A stretch of 64,000 bases of DNA from Shewanella litorisediminis (lineage in GTDB: Bacteria > Pseudomonadota > Gammaproteobacteria > Enterobacterales > Shewanellaceae): positions 4,007,501-4,071,500 of the forward strand of contig NZ_CP069213.1 of assembly GCF_016834455.1 (NCBI RefSeq), in the 5' to 3' direction. The notes beneath the pieces are model-generated. The model saw nothing but the letters and a program-made list of their open reading frames with translations, was not told the DNA's origin and searched no databases. The translations under genes were made by a program, and so were the position numbers. Shown piece after piece: positions 17,227 through 25,743 of the stretch (the stretch's first letter is position 1; the number at the start of each line of letters is the position of its first letter).

Positions 17227-18807
17227 ATGAACACGAAAAAGCAAAAAAGCGCTCTGCTGCTGATAGGTGCAAGCCTGGCCTTTGGACCTGGTATGCCTGC
17301 CATGGTATTGGCCGAAAGCCCACAGCAGTCTCCGGCTTCTGAGGCCACTGAGGCTGCCATTTATCACTGCCCCATGCACCCCGAAGTAGAAAGCCATGAG
17401 CCCGGCCGCTGCCCCAAGTGCAAGATGTTTCTGGTGCCCGGTGCAGGTGCCTCGGCGCAGTCCGGCGAACCCTTGGTTGCCGCACACAAGACCTACATCT
17501 GCCCCATGCATCCCGAAGTGGAAAGCCATGAGCCCAGCCGCTGCCCCAAGTGCAAGATGTTCCTGGTTGAAAAAGAAGAGGAAGAAGAATCTGAGCCACA
17601 GGCTGAACAGAAGGGCGCCGCAGATAACAGTGCCCATCAGTCTGCGCCAAAAGACATTTTCGCCAAGCCCGCTGCCAACCCAATCGATGGCGGCACGGTA
17701 AAGTATGTCTGCCCCATGCACGCCCATATCATCAGCGATGAACCCGGCTCTTGTCCTATCTGTGGCATGGACCTCGAAAAGGTTGAACTCGGAGGTGGCC
17801 AGGAAGTTCAGGTCGACGTTTCGGGCAGCATGCAGCAGGCGCTGGCTCTCAGGGTTGCCAAGGCCGAGCGCCAAACCCTGTGGAAATTTGTCGATACCGT
17901 CGGCCAAATCGAATACGACGAACGCCAGATTCACCACGTTCACGCCCGATTGAATGGTTGGATCGAAACCCTCAAGGTCAACGCCGTTGGCGACAAGGTC
18001 AGTAAAGGGCAGTTGCTCTATGAAATCTATTCGCCGGATCTGGTGAACGCTCAGGATGATTATCTGCTTGCGATAGACACAGTTAAAAAAGCAGGTGAAT
18101 CAGGTCGCTATAAAGAGTTGCTGCGTAAAGCCAATCTGCGACTTGAGTTGCTCGGTATGACTCAGGCGCAGATTAAAGAGCTCGCCAGAACCCAAACCAC
18201 CCAATACCGTGTTCCCTTTTATGCCCGCCAGGATGGGGTGATCACCACCCTCAATACCCGCGAAGGTATGTACATTCAACCCATGAGTGAAATATTGGCC
18301 CTGACGGATATCAGCAAGGTATGGGTGATTGCCGACGTATTTGAAAACGAACAAAGCTGGCTCAAGGTGGGGCAATCCGCCGAAGTGGCAGTGCCTGCCA
18401 TGGGGCTCAGCGGTATCGAGGGCACCATAGATTACATTTACCCCGAGCTGGATCCTGTCACCCGCAGCCTGCGGGTGAGAGTGGTACTGGATAACCCCGA
18501 CCAACAGCTGCGCCCCAACACCCTTGCCAAGGTAAAACTCTATGGCGGGCCCAAGCGGGATATATTGACCATCCCCCAGGAGGCCTTAATTCAAACCGGT
18601 AAGGAAAATCGGGTCATAGTTCGCACCGCTGATAACAGCTTTGCCGCGCGCCAGGTTACCGTGGGCATGTATTCACAGGGCAAGGTAGAGGTACTGTCCG
18701 GTCTGAGTGACGGCGAAGAGGTCGTGACTTCCGGGCAGTTTTTGCTTGACTCCGAAGCCAGCCTCAAGGGCAGTCTGATGCGCCTTGGCAGCGGCCATCA
18801 GCACTAA
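17227..18807 (+). CDS. RND metal efflux periplasmic adaptor, CusB type, with three N-terminal HMBDs
   Basis: A 526-residue membrane fusion protein. It has a signal peptide (about 1-29), three HMBD modules at about 46-71, 90-115 and 160-186 (CPMHPEVESHEP...CPKCKMFLV twice, then CPMHAHII...CPICGMDLEKV), and a CusB-like adaptor core (barrel, lipoyl and helical hairpin, about 195-520). It bridges the inner-membrane pump to an outer-membrane channel. Typical adaptors have none or one HMBD. I place the start at ATG 17227 after TGAGG; earlier in-frame starts at 17209 or 17215 lack a better site. It lies 10 bases before cusA. Copper/silver is the likeliest substrate. Confidence 0.9.
   Translation: MNTKKQKSALLLIGASLAFGPGMPAMVLAESPQQSPASEATEAAIYHCPMHPEVESHEPGRCPKCKMFLVPGAGASAQSGEPLVAAHKTYICPMHPEVESHEPSRCPKCKMFLVEKEEEEESEPQAEQKGAADNSAHQSAPKDIFAKPAANPIDGGTVKYVCPMHAHIISDEPGSCPICGMDLEKVELGGGQEVQVDVSGSMQQALALRVAKAERQTLWKFVDTVGQIEYDERQIHHVHARLNGWIETLKVNAVGDKVSKGQLLYEIYSPDLVNAQDDYLLAIDTVKKAGESGRYKELLRKANLRLELLGMTQAQIKELARTQTTQYRVPFYARQDGVITTLNTREGMYIQPMSEILALTDISKVWVIADVFENEQSWLKVGQSAEVAVPAMGLSGIEGTIDYIYPELDPVTRSLRVRVVLDNPDQQLRPNTLAKVKLYGGPKRDILTIPQEALIQTGKENRVIVRTADNSFAARQVTVGMYSQGKVEVLSGLSDGEEVVTSGQFLLDSEASLKGSLMRLGSGHQH
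17362..17571 (+). repeat. duplicated HMBD coding segment
   Basis: The first two HMBDs of the adaptor are nearly identical at the nucleotide level over about 70 bases each, differing mostly at silent positions. The third HMBD (about 17704-17784) is clearly diverged. This points to a recent local duplication of the first module. Confidence 0.7.
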
Positions 18808-18817
18808 GGAGTGCCTT

Positions 18818-21800
18818 ATGTTGGATTACATTATCAAGTCCTCTATCCGCCAGCGATTTATGGTGCTGGTCGTCGCCATTATGGTGACCTTGTGGGGTAT
18901 TACAGAGCTTAAGCGTACACCGCTGGATGCACTGCCTGACCTGTCCGACGTGCAGGTGATCATCAAAACCAGCTATCCCGGCCAGGCGCCCAAGCTGGTA
19001 GAGGAGCAGGTCACCTATCCCCTGTCCACGGCGATGCTGGCCGTGCCGGGCGCAAAAACAGTGCGGGGGTTCTCCATGTTTGGAGACTCCTACGTGTATG
19101 TGATTTTTGAAGATGGTACCGACATCTATTGGGCCCGCTCGCGGGTGCTGGAATACCTGAGCCAGGTACGAACACGCCTGCCCAGCGGTGTTGAGCCCTC
19201 CCTCGGCCCGGACGCCTCCGGGGTGGGCTGGGTCTATGAGTATGCGCTGGTAGACCGAAGCGGCAACCTGGATTTATCGCAGCTCAAGAGCCTGCAGGAC
19301 TGGTACCTGAAGCTTGAACTGCAAAGTGTTGAGGGTGTGTCAGAAGTGGCCACCGTTGGCGGTATGGAGCAGACCTACCAGATAGTGCTGGAGCCGGACA
19401 AGCTGGCCATCTATAAGCTCGACATCGCCTCCATCAAGGCCGCTATTACCCGCGCCAACGGCGAAGCGGGTGGCAGCGTAGTGGAAATGGCCGAAGCCGA
19501 GTACATGGTTCGCGCCAAAGGCTATCGTCAGACACTGGAAGACTTCAAGGAAATCCCACTTGGGATAACCACAGGGGCCGGCACCCCATTATTGCTTAAA
19601 GACGTGGCCACCATCCGCAAAGGTCCTGCATCCCGACGTGGTATCGCTGAGCTGGACGGTGAAGGCGAAGTGGTGGGTGGCATTATCGTGATGCGATATG
19701 GCGAAAATGCCTTGGCAACCATTGAAGCTGTTAAAGCCAAGCTGAACGAACTCAAGGCCGGTTTACCTGATGGCGTCGAGATTGTGCCCACCTATGACCG
19801 CTCGCAGTTGATCCAAAACTCCGTGGACAACCTGCTGACCAAGGTGGTGGAAGAAATGCTGGTGGTGGGCCTGGTGTGTCTGCTGTTTCTGCTGCACGCC
19901 CGTTCTACTCTGGTGGCTGTGTTTACCCTGCCGCTGTCGATTCTCATCGCCTTTATCGTGATGAATCACATGGGTATTAACGCCAACATCATGAGCCTTG
20001 GGGGTATCGCCATCGCCATCGGTGCCGTGGTTGACGGTGCTATCGTGATGATTGAAAACCTGCACAAACACCTGGAACATTTCAGGATGAAACATGAGCG
20101 AGAGCCTAGCACCCGCGAGCACTGGGAAGTGGTGACCCAGGCGTCGCTGGAAGTAGGGCCAGCGTTGTTTTTCTCGCTGCTGATTATTACCCTGAGCTTT
20201 ATTCCTGTATTTGCATTGGAAGCACAGGAAGGCCGTTTGTTTGCCCCCCTTGCCTACACCAAAACTTTTGCCATGGCGGCAGCCTCTGTGCTCGCCATTA
20301 CCCTGGTGCCGGTACTCATGGGCTATTTTATCCGCGGCAAAATCCCGTCGGAGGAAGCCAACCCCATCAGTCGCTTTTTGATTGCACTGTACAAACCCGC
20401 GCTGAACAAGGTGCTGGCATACCCTAAGATGACCCTCTTGGTGGCTCTTATGGCACTGGCCAGTGTGGTGTATCCGGCAAGCCGTATGGGCAGCGAATTT
20501 ATGCCCGAGCTGGAAGAAGGGGATCTGCTGTATATGCCCACGGCACTGCCGGGGATAAGCGCCGGCAAAGCCGCCGAAATACTGCAGCAAACCGACAGAC
20601 TGATTAAAACCGTGCCCGAGGTTGCCAGAGTGTTCGGCAAAATTGGCCGCGCCGAAACCGCCACGGATCCAGCACCGCTGACCATGCTGGAAACCACCAT
20701 CATGCTCAAACCCAGGCAGGAGTGGCGTGAAGGCATCAGCCTGAATGACATAGTGGATGAACTGCAGCGTACCGTAAGGGTACCAGGGCTCACCAACGCC
20801 TGGGTACAGCCCATCAAGACCCGTATCGACATGCTTTCTACCGGTATCAAGACACCGGTGGGCATTAAGATCACCGGCGCCGATGTGGACGAATTGCAAA
20901 AAATTGGCGCCAACGTCGAGGCCATTCTGGCCGCCCTGCCCAACACCCGCTCTGCTTACGCCGAGCGCGCCGGGGGAGGACGTTATATCGACATAGCACC
21001 CAAGCTGGATGTGGCTTCCCGCTATGGCATGACGCTCAACGACATCCAGGATGTGGTGCGTTACGCCATCGGTGGCATGAACATAGGTGAGTCGGTTCAG
21101 GGCGCTGAGCGCTATCCCATCAACCTGCGTTACCCACGGGAACTGAGAGACAGTCTGGAAAAACTCAGAGCACTTCCGGTCATCACCAAGTCAGGGCATT
21201 ATCTGCCTTTGGGAAATCTCGCCGATATTCAAATCAGCGATGGTCCGCCAATGCTCAAGAGTGAAAACGGCCGTCTTATTTCCTGGGTGTTTGTGGACAT
21301 TCAGGGCACCTCTATCGGCCAGTACATAGAAACCGCCAAATCGGCACTGGAAGCAGAACTCAGTCTGCCCCCCAGATACAGCTACAGCTTTGCCGGCCAG
21401 TATGAGTATATGCAGCGGGTCGATGCCAAGTTGAAGCAGGTGGTCCCGTTGGCCATCGGCATCATCTTTATCTTGTTGATGCTCACATTTGGCTCGGGTA
21501 AGCAAGCGACCATGATCATGCTCAGCCTGCCCTTTGCGCTGGTGGGCAGTACCTGGTTGCTGTATTTGCTGGACTACAACCTGTCAGTTGCCGTGGCCGT
21601 GGGCATGATAGCCCTGGCGGGCGTGGCTGCCGAGTTTGGGGTGGTGATGCTGGTTTACCTGAATAATGCGATCAAAGACCGCGATGCATTGGGCCACTAC
21701 CACAGCGAGAGCGATCTCAAAGCCGCGCTGGTGGAAGGTGCAGTCATGCGCATACGCCCCAAAGCCATGACGGTAGCGACCATTTTCTTTGGTCTGCTGC

Positions 21801-21964
21801 CCATCATGTGGGGCGCAGGTTCGGGCAATGAGGTCATGCAGAAGATTGCAGCGCCCATGGTCGGCGGCATGGTGACAGCACCGCTGTTGTCCTTGTTTGT
21901 ATTGCCTGCGCTCTATTTGCTTGTGTACCGCAAACGCTTTGCCGCCAAGGGTGATGAGCAATAG
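18818..21964 (+). CDS. heavy-metal RND efflux pump, CusA/CzcA family
   Basis: A 1048-residue inner-membrane RND transporter of the heavy-metal efflux class with the expected 12-helix plan and two large periplasmic loops. Landmarks are the first helix after LDYIIKSSIRQRF, the proton-relay segment GAVVDGAIVMIENLHKH with its essential-type Asp in helix 4, and GVAAEFGVVMLVYLNNA in helix 10. Length equals E. coli CusA (about 1047). The start is ATG 18818 with AAGGAG 6 bases upstream. It follows the HMBD-bearing adaptor, which favours Cu(I)/Ag(I) over Zn/Co/Cd. No outer-membrane CusC-type gene is adjacent. Confidence 0.92.
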   Translation: MLDYIIKSSIRQRFMVLVVAIMVTLWGITELKRTPLDALPDLSDVQVIIKTSYPGQAPKLVEEQVTYPLSTAMLAVPGAKTVRGFSMFGDSYVYVIFEDGTDIYWARSRVLEYLSQVRTRLPSGVEPSLGPDASGVGWVYEYALVDRSGNLDLSQLKSLQDWYLKLELQSVEGVSEVATVGGMEQTYQIVLEPDKLAIYKLDIASIKAAITRANGEAGGSVVEMAEAEYMVRAKGYRQTLEDFKEIPLGITTGAGTPLLLKDVATIRKGPASRRGIAELDGEGEVVGGIIVMRYGENALATIEAVKAKLNELKAGLPDGVEIVPTYDRSQLIQNSVDNLLTKVVEEMLVVGLVCLLFLLHARSTLVAVFTLPLSILIAFIVMNHMGINANIMSLGGIAIAIGAVVDGAIVMIENLHKHLEHFRMKHEREPSTREHWEVVTQASLEVGPALFFSLLIITLSFIPVFALEAQEGRLFAPLAYTKTFAMAAASVLAITLVPVLMGYFIRGKIPSEEANPISRFLIALYKPALNKVLAYPKMTLLVALMALASVVYPASRMGSEFMPELEEGDLLYMPTALPGISAGKAAEILQQTDRLIKTVPEVARVFGKIGRAETATDPAPLTMLETTIMLKPRQEWREGISLNDIVDELQRTVRVPGLTNAWVQPIKTRIDMLSTGIKTPVGIKITGADVDELQKIGANVEAILAALPNTRSAYAERAGGGRYIDIAPKLDVASRYGMTLNDIQDVVRYAIGGMNIGESVQGAERYPINLRYPRELRDSLEKLRALPVITKSGHYLPLGNLADIQISDGPPMLKSENGRLISWVFVDIQGTSIGQYIETAKSALEAELSLPPRYSYSFAGQYEYMQRVDAKLKQVVPLAIGIIFILLMLTFGSGKQATMIMLSLPFALVGSTWLLYLLDYNLSVAVAVGMIALAGVAAEFGVVMLVYLNNAIKDRDALGHYHSESDLKAALVEGAVMRIRPKAMTVATIFFGLLPIMWGAGSGNEVMQKIAAPMVGGMVTAPLLSLFVLPALYLLVYRKRFAAKGDEQ

Positions 21965-21990
21965 GAACTTCGCCTACTTATTGATCTGTA

Positions 21991-22014
21991 AGGCTTCCCC
22001 ATACGGGGAAGCCT
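21991..22014 (+). terminator. strong hairpin after the efflux genes
   Basis: A perfect 10-base-pair stem, AGGCTTCCCC / GGGGAAGCCT with loop ATAC, 26 bases after the pump gene. It lacks a T run, so it may act as a 3-prime stabilising hairpin or a weak terminator. Confidence 0.55.
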
Positions 22015-22044
22015 GATACACTGAGCTAAATTTTCTATCAGGTA

Positions 22045-23025
22045 ATGCCCCAAGTGACGTTTTTTCTGCGCCTGCTGCCACTGTTTATCGGTGTTTACTC
22101 CCTGCCAGTTTTTGCCGATACCTTTGTGGCCAAGCAGAGCTGCCCCCTGTATCAATCCAAGAATAAACTGACCAATCCCAATGAGGTGATGACTGTCCCC
22201 GGACAGGCGTATCCGGTGCTGGAACTGCTGGGGAATCCCAAACGACCAGACTGGGTGCGGGTCACCACTGCCGCACTGGTTTCTCCAGAGCGTTGGGTGG
22301 CCGCGAAGTGCGGCGACCTGGAGCGTCATTTAGTCGAAGAAGTCCCCAGTCGCTGCGACATTGCCGGGGAGCAGGACAGTCATGTCCTGGCGCTGAGTTG
22401 GCAAGGCGCCTTCTGTGAACTCTTTGGCAAAGGAAAGCCCGAGTGCACAGCTCTGGACAAAACACCCGCATCAACGCGATGGCTATCGTTGACACTCCAC
22501 GGCCTCTGGCCAAACAAAAGCGCCTGCGGCACCGACTATGGGTTCTGCGGCGAGGTTAAGCGTAAGGCCAAAGGTTTTTGCAGTTACCCTGACATAGCGC
22601 TCAGCAAGAACGCACAGAGCAAGCTGGCTGAGGTGATGCCATCGGCCGATTTTGGCTCCTGCCTTGAAAAGCATCAGTGGTGGAAGCACGGCAGCTGTCA
22701 GCAAATGAACGCCGATAAGTATTTTATTGAAGCAGCCCGGCTTACCAGCTTGATCAATGAGAGCCGCATGGTGAAGCTACTGGCAGACAGCAGCGGAAAA
22801 ATGCAGTCAACGGCAACGCTTCGTCAGGCATTTACCGATGAATTTGGTCATCAGAGCGCAAAGCGGATCAGCTTCCATTGCAGCAGGGGCCTGCTGACAG
22901 AGATTCGCCTCAGCCTGCCAGCAACCCTGGACGCGTCCTTGGGTCTGAACCATCTGTTGGCACGCCAGGCACCTGAATTGAGAGACAACTGTCCGGCAAG
23001 TTTTCTGGTTGATACGCCCGGTTAA
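22045..23025 (+). CDS. RNase T2 family ribonuclease with N-terminal SH3-like region
   Basis: A 326-residue exported protein. It has a signal peptide (about 1-24), an added N-terminal region (about 26-92: FVAKQSCPLYQSKN...WVAAKCGDL) that looks like a small SH3-like domain, and then an RNase T2 core. CAS I is LTLHGLWP with His152; CAS II is KHQWWKHGSC with His210 and His215. The usual CAS II Glu (HEWxKHG) is replaced by Gln211. RNase T2 enzymes cut single-stranded RNA through a 2',3'-cyclic phosphate and act in the periplasm or outside the cell. The ribosome site is weak. Longer than E. coli RNase I (268) because of the N-terminal addition. Confidence 0.88.
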   Translation: MPQVTFFLRLLPLFIGVYSLPVFADTFVAKQSCPLYQSKNKLTNPNEVMTVPGQAYPVLELLGNPKRPDWVRVTTAALVSPERWVAAKCGDLERHLVEEVPSRCDIAGEQDSHVLALSWQGAFCELFGKGKPECTALDKTPASTRWLSLTLHGLWPNKSACGTDYGFCGEVKRKAKGFCSYPDIALSKNAQSKLAEVMPSADFGSCLEKHQWWKHGSCQQMNADKYFIEAARLTSLINESRMVKLLADSSGKMQSTATLRQAFTDEFGHQSAKRISFHCSRGLLTEIRLSLPATLDASLGLNHLLARQAPELRDNCPASFLVDTPG

Positions 23026-23043
23026 AGCTTGGGGTGGCACACC

Positions 23044-23820
23044 CTATGAGCTGTGGATGGCTATCACGGAGAACACGCCGCCATCCGGGTCGTTGAGCAC
23101 AGCGAAGCGACCAACCCCGGGAATATTGGTGGGGGGCACACACAGGGTGCCACCCAATTCCTGGGCCCGCTGAGCAAACACATCGCAGTCCACCACCTGA
23201 AAATACAGCATCCAGTGGGCGGGCATTTCGCCCCACTCTGCGGTCATTTCCAACATGCCGCCGAGCGCCTCGTCAGCGACCAGCCATTCCCGGTAAGACA
23301 TGTCCGGGTTTGCCGATTCACGGCAGTCCCAGCCAAAGACCTGACGGTAAAATCCCTGCGCCCGTGACGGACTTCGACAGGCCAGCTCAACCCAACACAG
23401 AGCGCCGGGTTCGCCGCGACGCTTGGCACCTATGTGCCTTTTACTCTGCCACACGGCAAAACGCGCGCCTTCGGGGTCAGCCAACTGTGCCATCCAACCG
23501 GCATGGCCCACTTCGTGGGGCCCCATGATAAGCTCTCCCCCTGCCGCTTTAACCCGCTCTATTGCCGCATTCACGTCTTCTGTCGCAAAGTAAATTCCCC
23601 ATTGGGTCTTTACACTGCCGGCCATGGCAGAAGGCACCTGATAGATCGCCCCGAGGTCATCACCATCCAAAGTAAACATGGAAAAAGCACTGCCGGGCAT
23701 GGCCATGTCTGCCATCTCCCAACCAAACAACTTATGGTAAAAGTCCTTGGCCCCCTGCCAGTCATGGGTGGCCAGCTCACTCCAGCAAGGCTGGCCCGGT
23801 GCATATTCGATTACCCGCAT
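23044..23820 (-). CDS. VOC (glyoxalase/bleomycin-resistance fold) family protein, two domains
   Basis: A 258-residue cytoplasmic protein made of two vicinal-oxygen-chelate domains (about 1-125 and 135-255). Each starts with a PCWxELAT or LCWVELAC strand and an FYxxxFGW motif. The pattern matches the family annotated as 27-kDa-antigen/hydroxylase-like VOC proteins; substrate unknown. The ATG at 23820 is chosen because GAGGGAG lies just upstream. An ATG at 23856 would add 12 residues without a ribosome site. Divergent from the globin gene. Confidence 0.8.
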   Translation of the reverse strand: MRVIEYAPGQPCWSELATHDWQGAKDFYHKLFGWEMADMAMPGSAFSMFTLDGDDLGAIYQVPSAMAGSVKTQWGIYFATEDVNAAIERVKAAGGELIMGPHEVGHAGWMAQLADPEGARFAVWQSKRHIGAKRRGEPGALCWVELACRSPSRAQGFYRQVFGWDCRESANPDMSYREWLVADEALGGMLEMTAEWGEMPAHWMLYFQVVDCDVFAQRAQELGGTLCVPPTNIPGVGRFAVLNDPDGGVFSVIAIHSS

Positions 23821-23919
23821 GCCCCTGACTCCCTCAGATAAGTGTATGGAATTCAAGTTAAGTAGTCTTGACTAACTTTGTCTATGCTTAGGAGAAACAA
23901 TTTCAGGGATGGAATCTCT

Positions 23920-24345
23920 ATGTCACTGACCAACGACCAAATATCACTCATCCACCAGTCTTTTGGGCTGGTTCGTCCCATCGCCGATGACGCTGCGGCG
24001 CTGTTCTACCGTAACCTGTTCGAAATAGACCCTTCACTGCGGCCATTATTCAAATCCGATCTCAAGGCCCAGGGGCGTAAGCTGATGGCAATGCTGGATG
24101 CCGCGGTCAAGGGGCTGGATAAACCCGATAAGCTGGTGCCTGTACTGCAGGACCTGGCGCACAGACATGTGCAGTATGGCGTGAAAACCCATCACTTCTC
24201 CCCTGTTGGGAACGCCCTGCTGTATACCCTGGCAGAAGGCCTGGGTGACAAGTTTACCAAAGAGGTGAAAGACGCCTGGATAGCGGTATTACATCTGGTG
24301 GCAGATGTGATGAAGGCGGAGATGAAAAAGCAGGGCTGCGCATAA
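23920..24345 (+). CDS. single-domain bacterial globin
   Basis: A 141-residue heme globin resembling Vitreoscilla hemoglobin and the globin domain of flavohemoglobins, but with no reductase domain. Key positions by comparison: Tyr30 (B10, ALFYRNLFE), Gln51 (E7, KAQGRKLM) and His83 (proximal F8, HRHVQYGV). The Tyr/Gln distal pair fits oxygen or nitric oxide chemistry. The ATG at 23920 gives the standard MSLTNDQIS-like opening; an in-frame ATG at 23878 would add 14 residues. In a Shewanella cell a role in nitrosative stress is plausible but not shown. Confidence 0.85.
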   Translation: MSLTNDQISLIHQSFGLVRPIADDAAALFYRNLFEIDPSLRPLFKSDLKAQGRKLMAMLDAAVKGLDKPDKLVPVLQDLAHRHVQYGVKTHHFSPVGNALLYTLAEGLGDKFTKEVKDAWIAVLHLVADVMKAEMKKQGCA

Positions 24346-24350
24346 TGAAA

Positions 24351-24424
24351 TGGAGCGGGTGAAGGGAATCGAACCCTCGTATGCAGCTTGGGAAGCTGCC
24401 GTTCTACCATTGAACTACACCCGC
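24351..24424 (-). tRNA. glyU: tRNA-Gly (anticodon CCC)
   Basis: The reverse strand gives a complete 74-base tRNA. Acceptor stem is GCGGGTG/CACCCGC, the D-arm has GTTCAATGGTAGAAC, anticodon arm is GCAGC-TTCCCAA-GCTGC with anticodon CCC, the T-arm has GGTTCGATTCC, and CCA is encoded. It closely resembles E. coli glyU. It stands alone between the globin gene and mtr. Confidence 0.96.
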
Positions 24425-24433
24425 GTTTACGCG

Positions 24434-24465
24434 ATATAAATTACTGAAATCCATGCCTTTGTCAA
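24434..24465 (-). promoter_or_regulatory. putative tRNA-Gly promoter
   Basis: Read on the minus strand, a perfect -35 hexamer TTGACA (24460-24465) is followed about 18-20 bases later by the AT-rich -10-like stretch AATTTATAT. A GC-rich discriminator (CGCG) then leads to the tRNA, as is common for stringently controlled tRNA promoters. The -10 match is imperfect. Confidence 0.5.
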
Positions 24466-24477
24466 GCAAAGGCATGG
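24451..24477 (-). terminator. hairpin downstream of mtr
   Basis: A perfect 11-base-pair stem, CCATGCCTTTG / CAAAGGCATGG with a 5-base loop, 9 bases past the mtr stop. No clean T run follows, and the hairpin overlaps the tRNA -35 element. Confidence 0.5.
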
Positions 24478-24486
24478 CAGCATATT

Positions 24487-25743
24487 TTAACGGTAAACCG
24501 GCAACAGCTCAGCCATAGCCAGCAGATGGCAGGCCGCGGTCAAAATACCGAAACCTATCACCAGATAAATAACCCCTGAGCCACCCGGCACCCGGAACCC
24601 CGTGTATTGCGGTTGATCTTTTCTGAGCTTCAGCGCCATCACTCCCGGCACCAACAGGGTCCAAACAGTTGCAGCCAGCGCCGCAAAGCCTATGGCCACC
24701 AAAAAGCCGTCCGGAAACAGCAGCCCCAACAGGGTCGGAGGTAAAAAGGTGACGGCAGCGGTCTTCAGCCGCCCCTTGGCATCATCGGCAAAGCCAAACA
24801 GATCAGCAAGATAGTCAAACAAGCCAAGGGTAACGCCGAGAAAGGACGACGCCACAGCGAGATTGGCAAACAAGGTCAGCATTTTACCCAGCCAGTCGCT
24901 GGCCATGACCTCAGACAAGGCTGACACCAGCACCCCCATGTTGCCGCCCTGGGCGATGATATTACTGAACTGACTGCGCGGCAGATTGCCCATGGCAGCC
25001 AGCAGCCAACATACGTAAATCACCAGTGCGATAAAGGTCCCGATGCAGATGGCTTTGATGATGACGGAAGGATTTTTACCATAGTATTTGACCAGCGACG
25101 GCACGTTGCCGTGGTAGCCAAAACTCGCCAGTCCAAAGGGAATGGCTGCCCACAAGAAGGGGGCAAAGCGGGCTTCACCGTCCGGTGAGAACAAATTGCC
25201 TGGCTCCACCTCAATCAGCAGGTTCCCCACCGCCAGAAAGAAGGTGATTAGCATGCCGCCCAGCATAATGGTGGTTATTCTGTCCACCGCTCTGGTGCTT
25301 ATCATAACGATAGCCGCCAATACCGCAGCGAACACCAACCCAGCCACGCTCTGGGGCAGACTTACGCCCATCCCCGACAGGCTGTGATTCACGATGGAGC
25401 CACCACCACTGATATAGGCGTAAGTCAGGATATAGAGCACAAAGGCAATGGAGAGGCCATTAACGATACGGCCAAAGCGGCCCAGCGTATCGCGGGTGAG
25501 GGTATCGAAACTGGCGCCCGGCTCAAACCTGAGGTTGGTTTCCAGCAGCAATAGTCCCGACAGCAACATGCACAGCCAAATCGCTACCATCAGCAGCAAG
25601 GAATAACCAAACCACATACCGGCGCCCACCACGGGCAGGGAAAACATCCCGGCACCGACTGTAGTGCCGGCAATGATCATGGCGCCACCCAGCAGTGATG
25701 GGGTCTTGACCGGATGCCTTGCGGCATTCATATGGTTGGCCAT
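24487..25743 (-). CDS. mtr: tryptophan-type aromatic amino acid permease Mtr
   Basis: A 418-residue inner-membrane transporter of the hydroxy/aromatic amino acid permease family with about 11 helices. It matches E. coli Mtr strongly in places: TPSLLGGAMIIAGTTVGAGM, NGLSIAFVLYILTYAYIS, ASFGYHGNVPSLVKYYGK and FLGVTLGLFDYLADLFGF. It probably imports tryptophan by proton symport; tyrosine (TyrP) cannot be fully excluded. Its ATG shares one base with the plsB stop (TGATG), so the two genes are co-transcribed. Confidence 0.88.
   Translation of the reverse strand: MANHMNAARHPVKTPSLLGGAMIIAGTTVGAGMFSLPVVGAGMWFGYSLLLMVAIWLCMLLSGLLLLETNLRFEPGASFDTLTRDTLGRFGRIVNGLSIAFVLYILTYAYISGGGSIVNHSLSGMGVSLPQSVAGLVFAAVLAAIVMISTRAVDRITTIMLGGMLITFFLAVGNLLIEVEPGNLFSPDGEARFAPFLWAAIPFGLASFGYHGNVPSLVKYYGKNPSVIIKAICIGTFIALVIYVCWLLAAMGNLPRSQFSNIIAQGGNMGVLVSALSEVMASDWLGKMLTLFANLAVASSFLGVTLGLFDYLADLFGFADDAKGRLKTAAVTFLPPTLLGLLFPDGFLVAIGFAALAATVWTLLVPGVMALKLRKDQPQYTGFRVPGGSGVIYLVIGFGILTAACHLLAMAELLPVYR

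Noticed and set aside
17065..17943. Minus-strand frame with repeated segments over the HMBD genes
   Set aside because: Its repeats only mirror the HMBD repeats on the coding strand.
19763..20899. A 378-codon minus-strand frame inside the CusA-type pump gene
   Set aside because: Antisense shadow of a conserved RND gene; no ribosome site or family resemblance.
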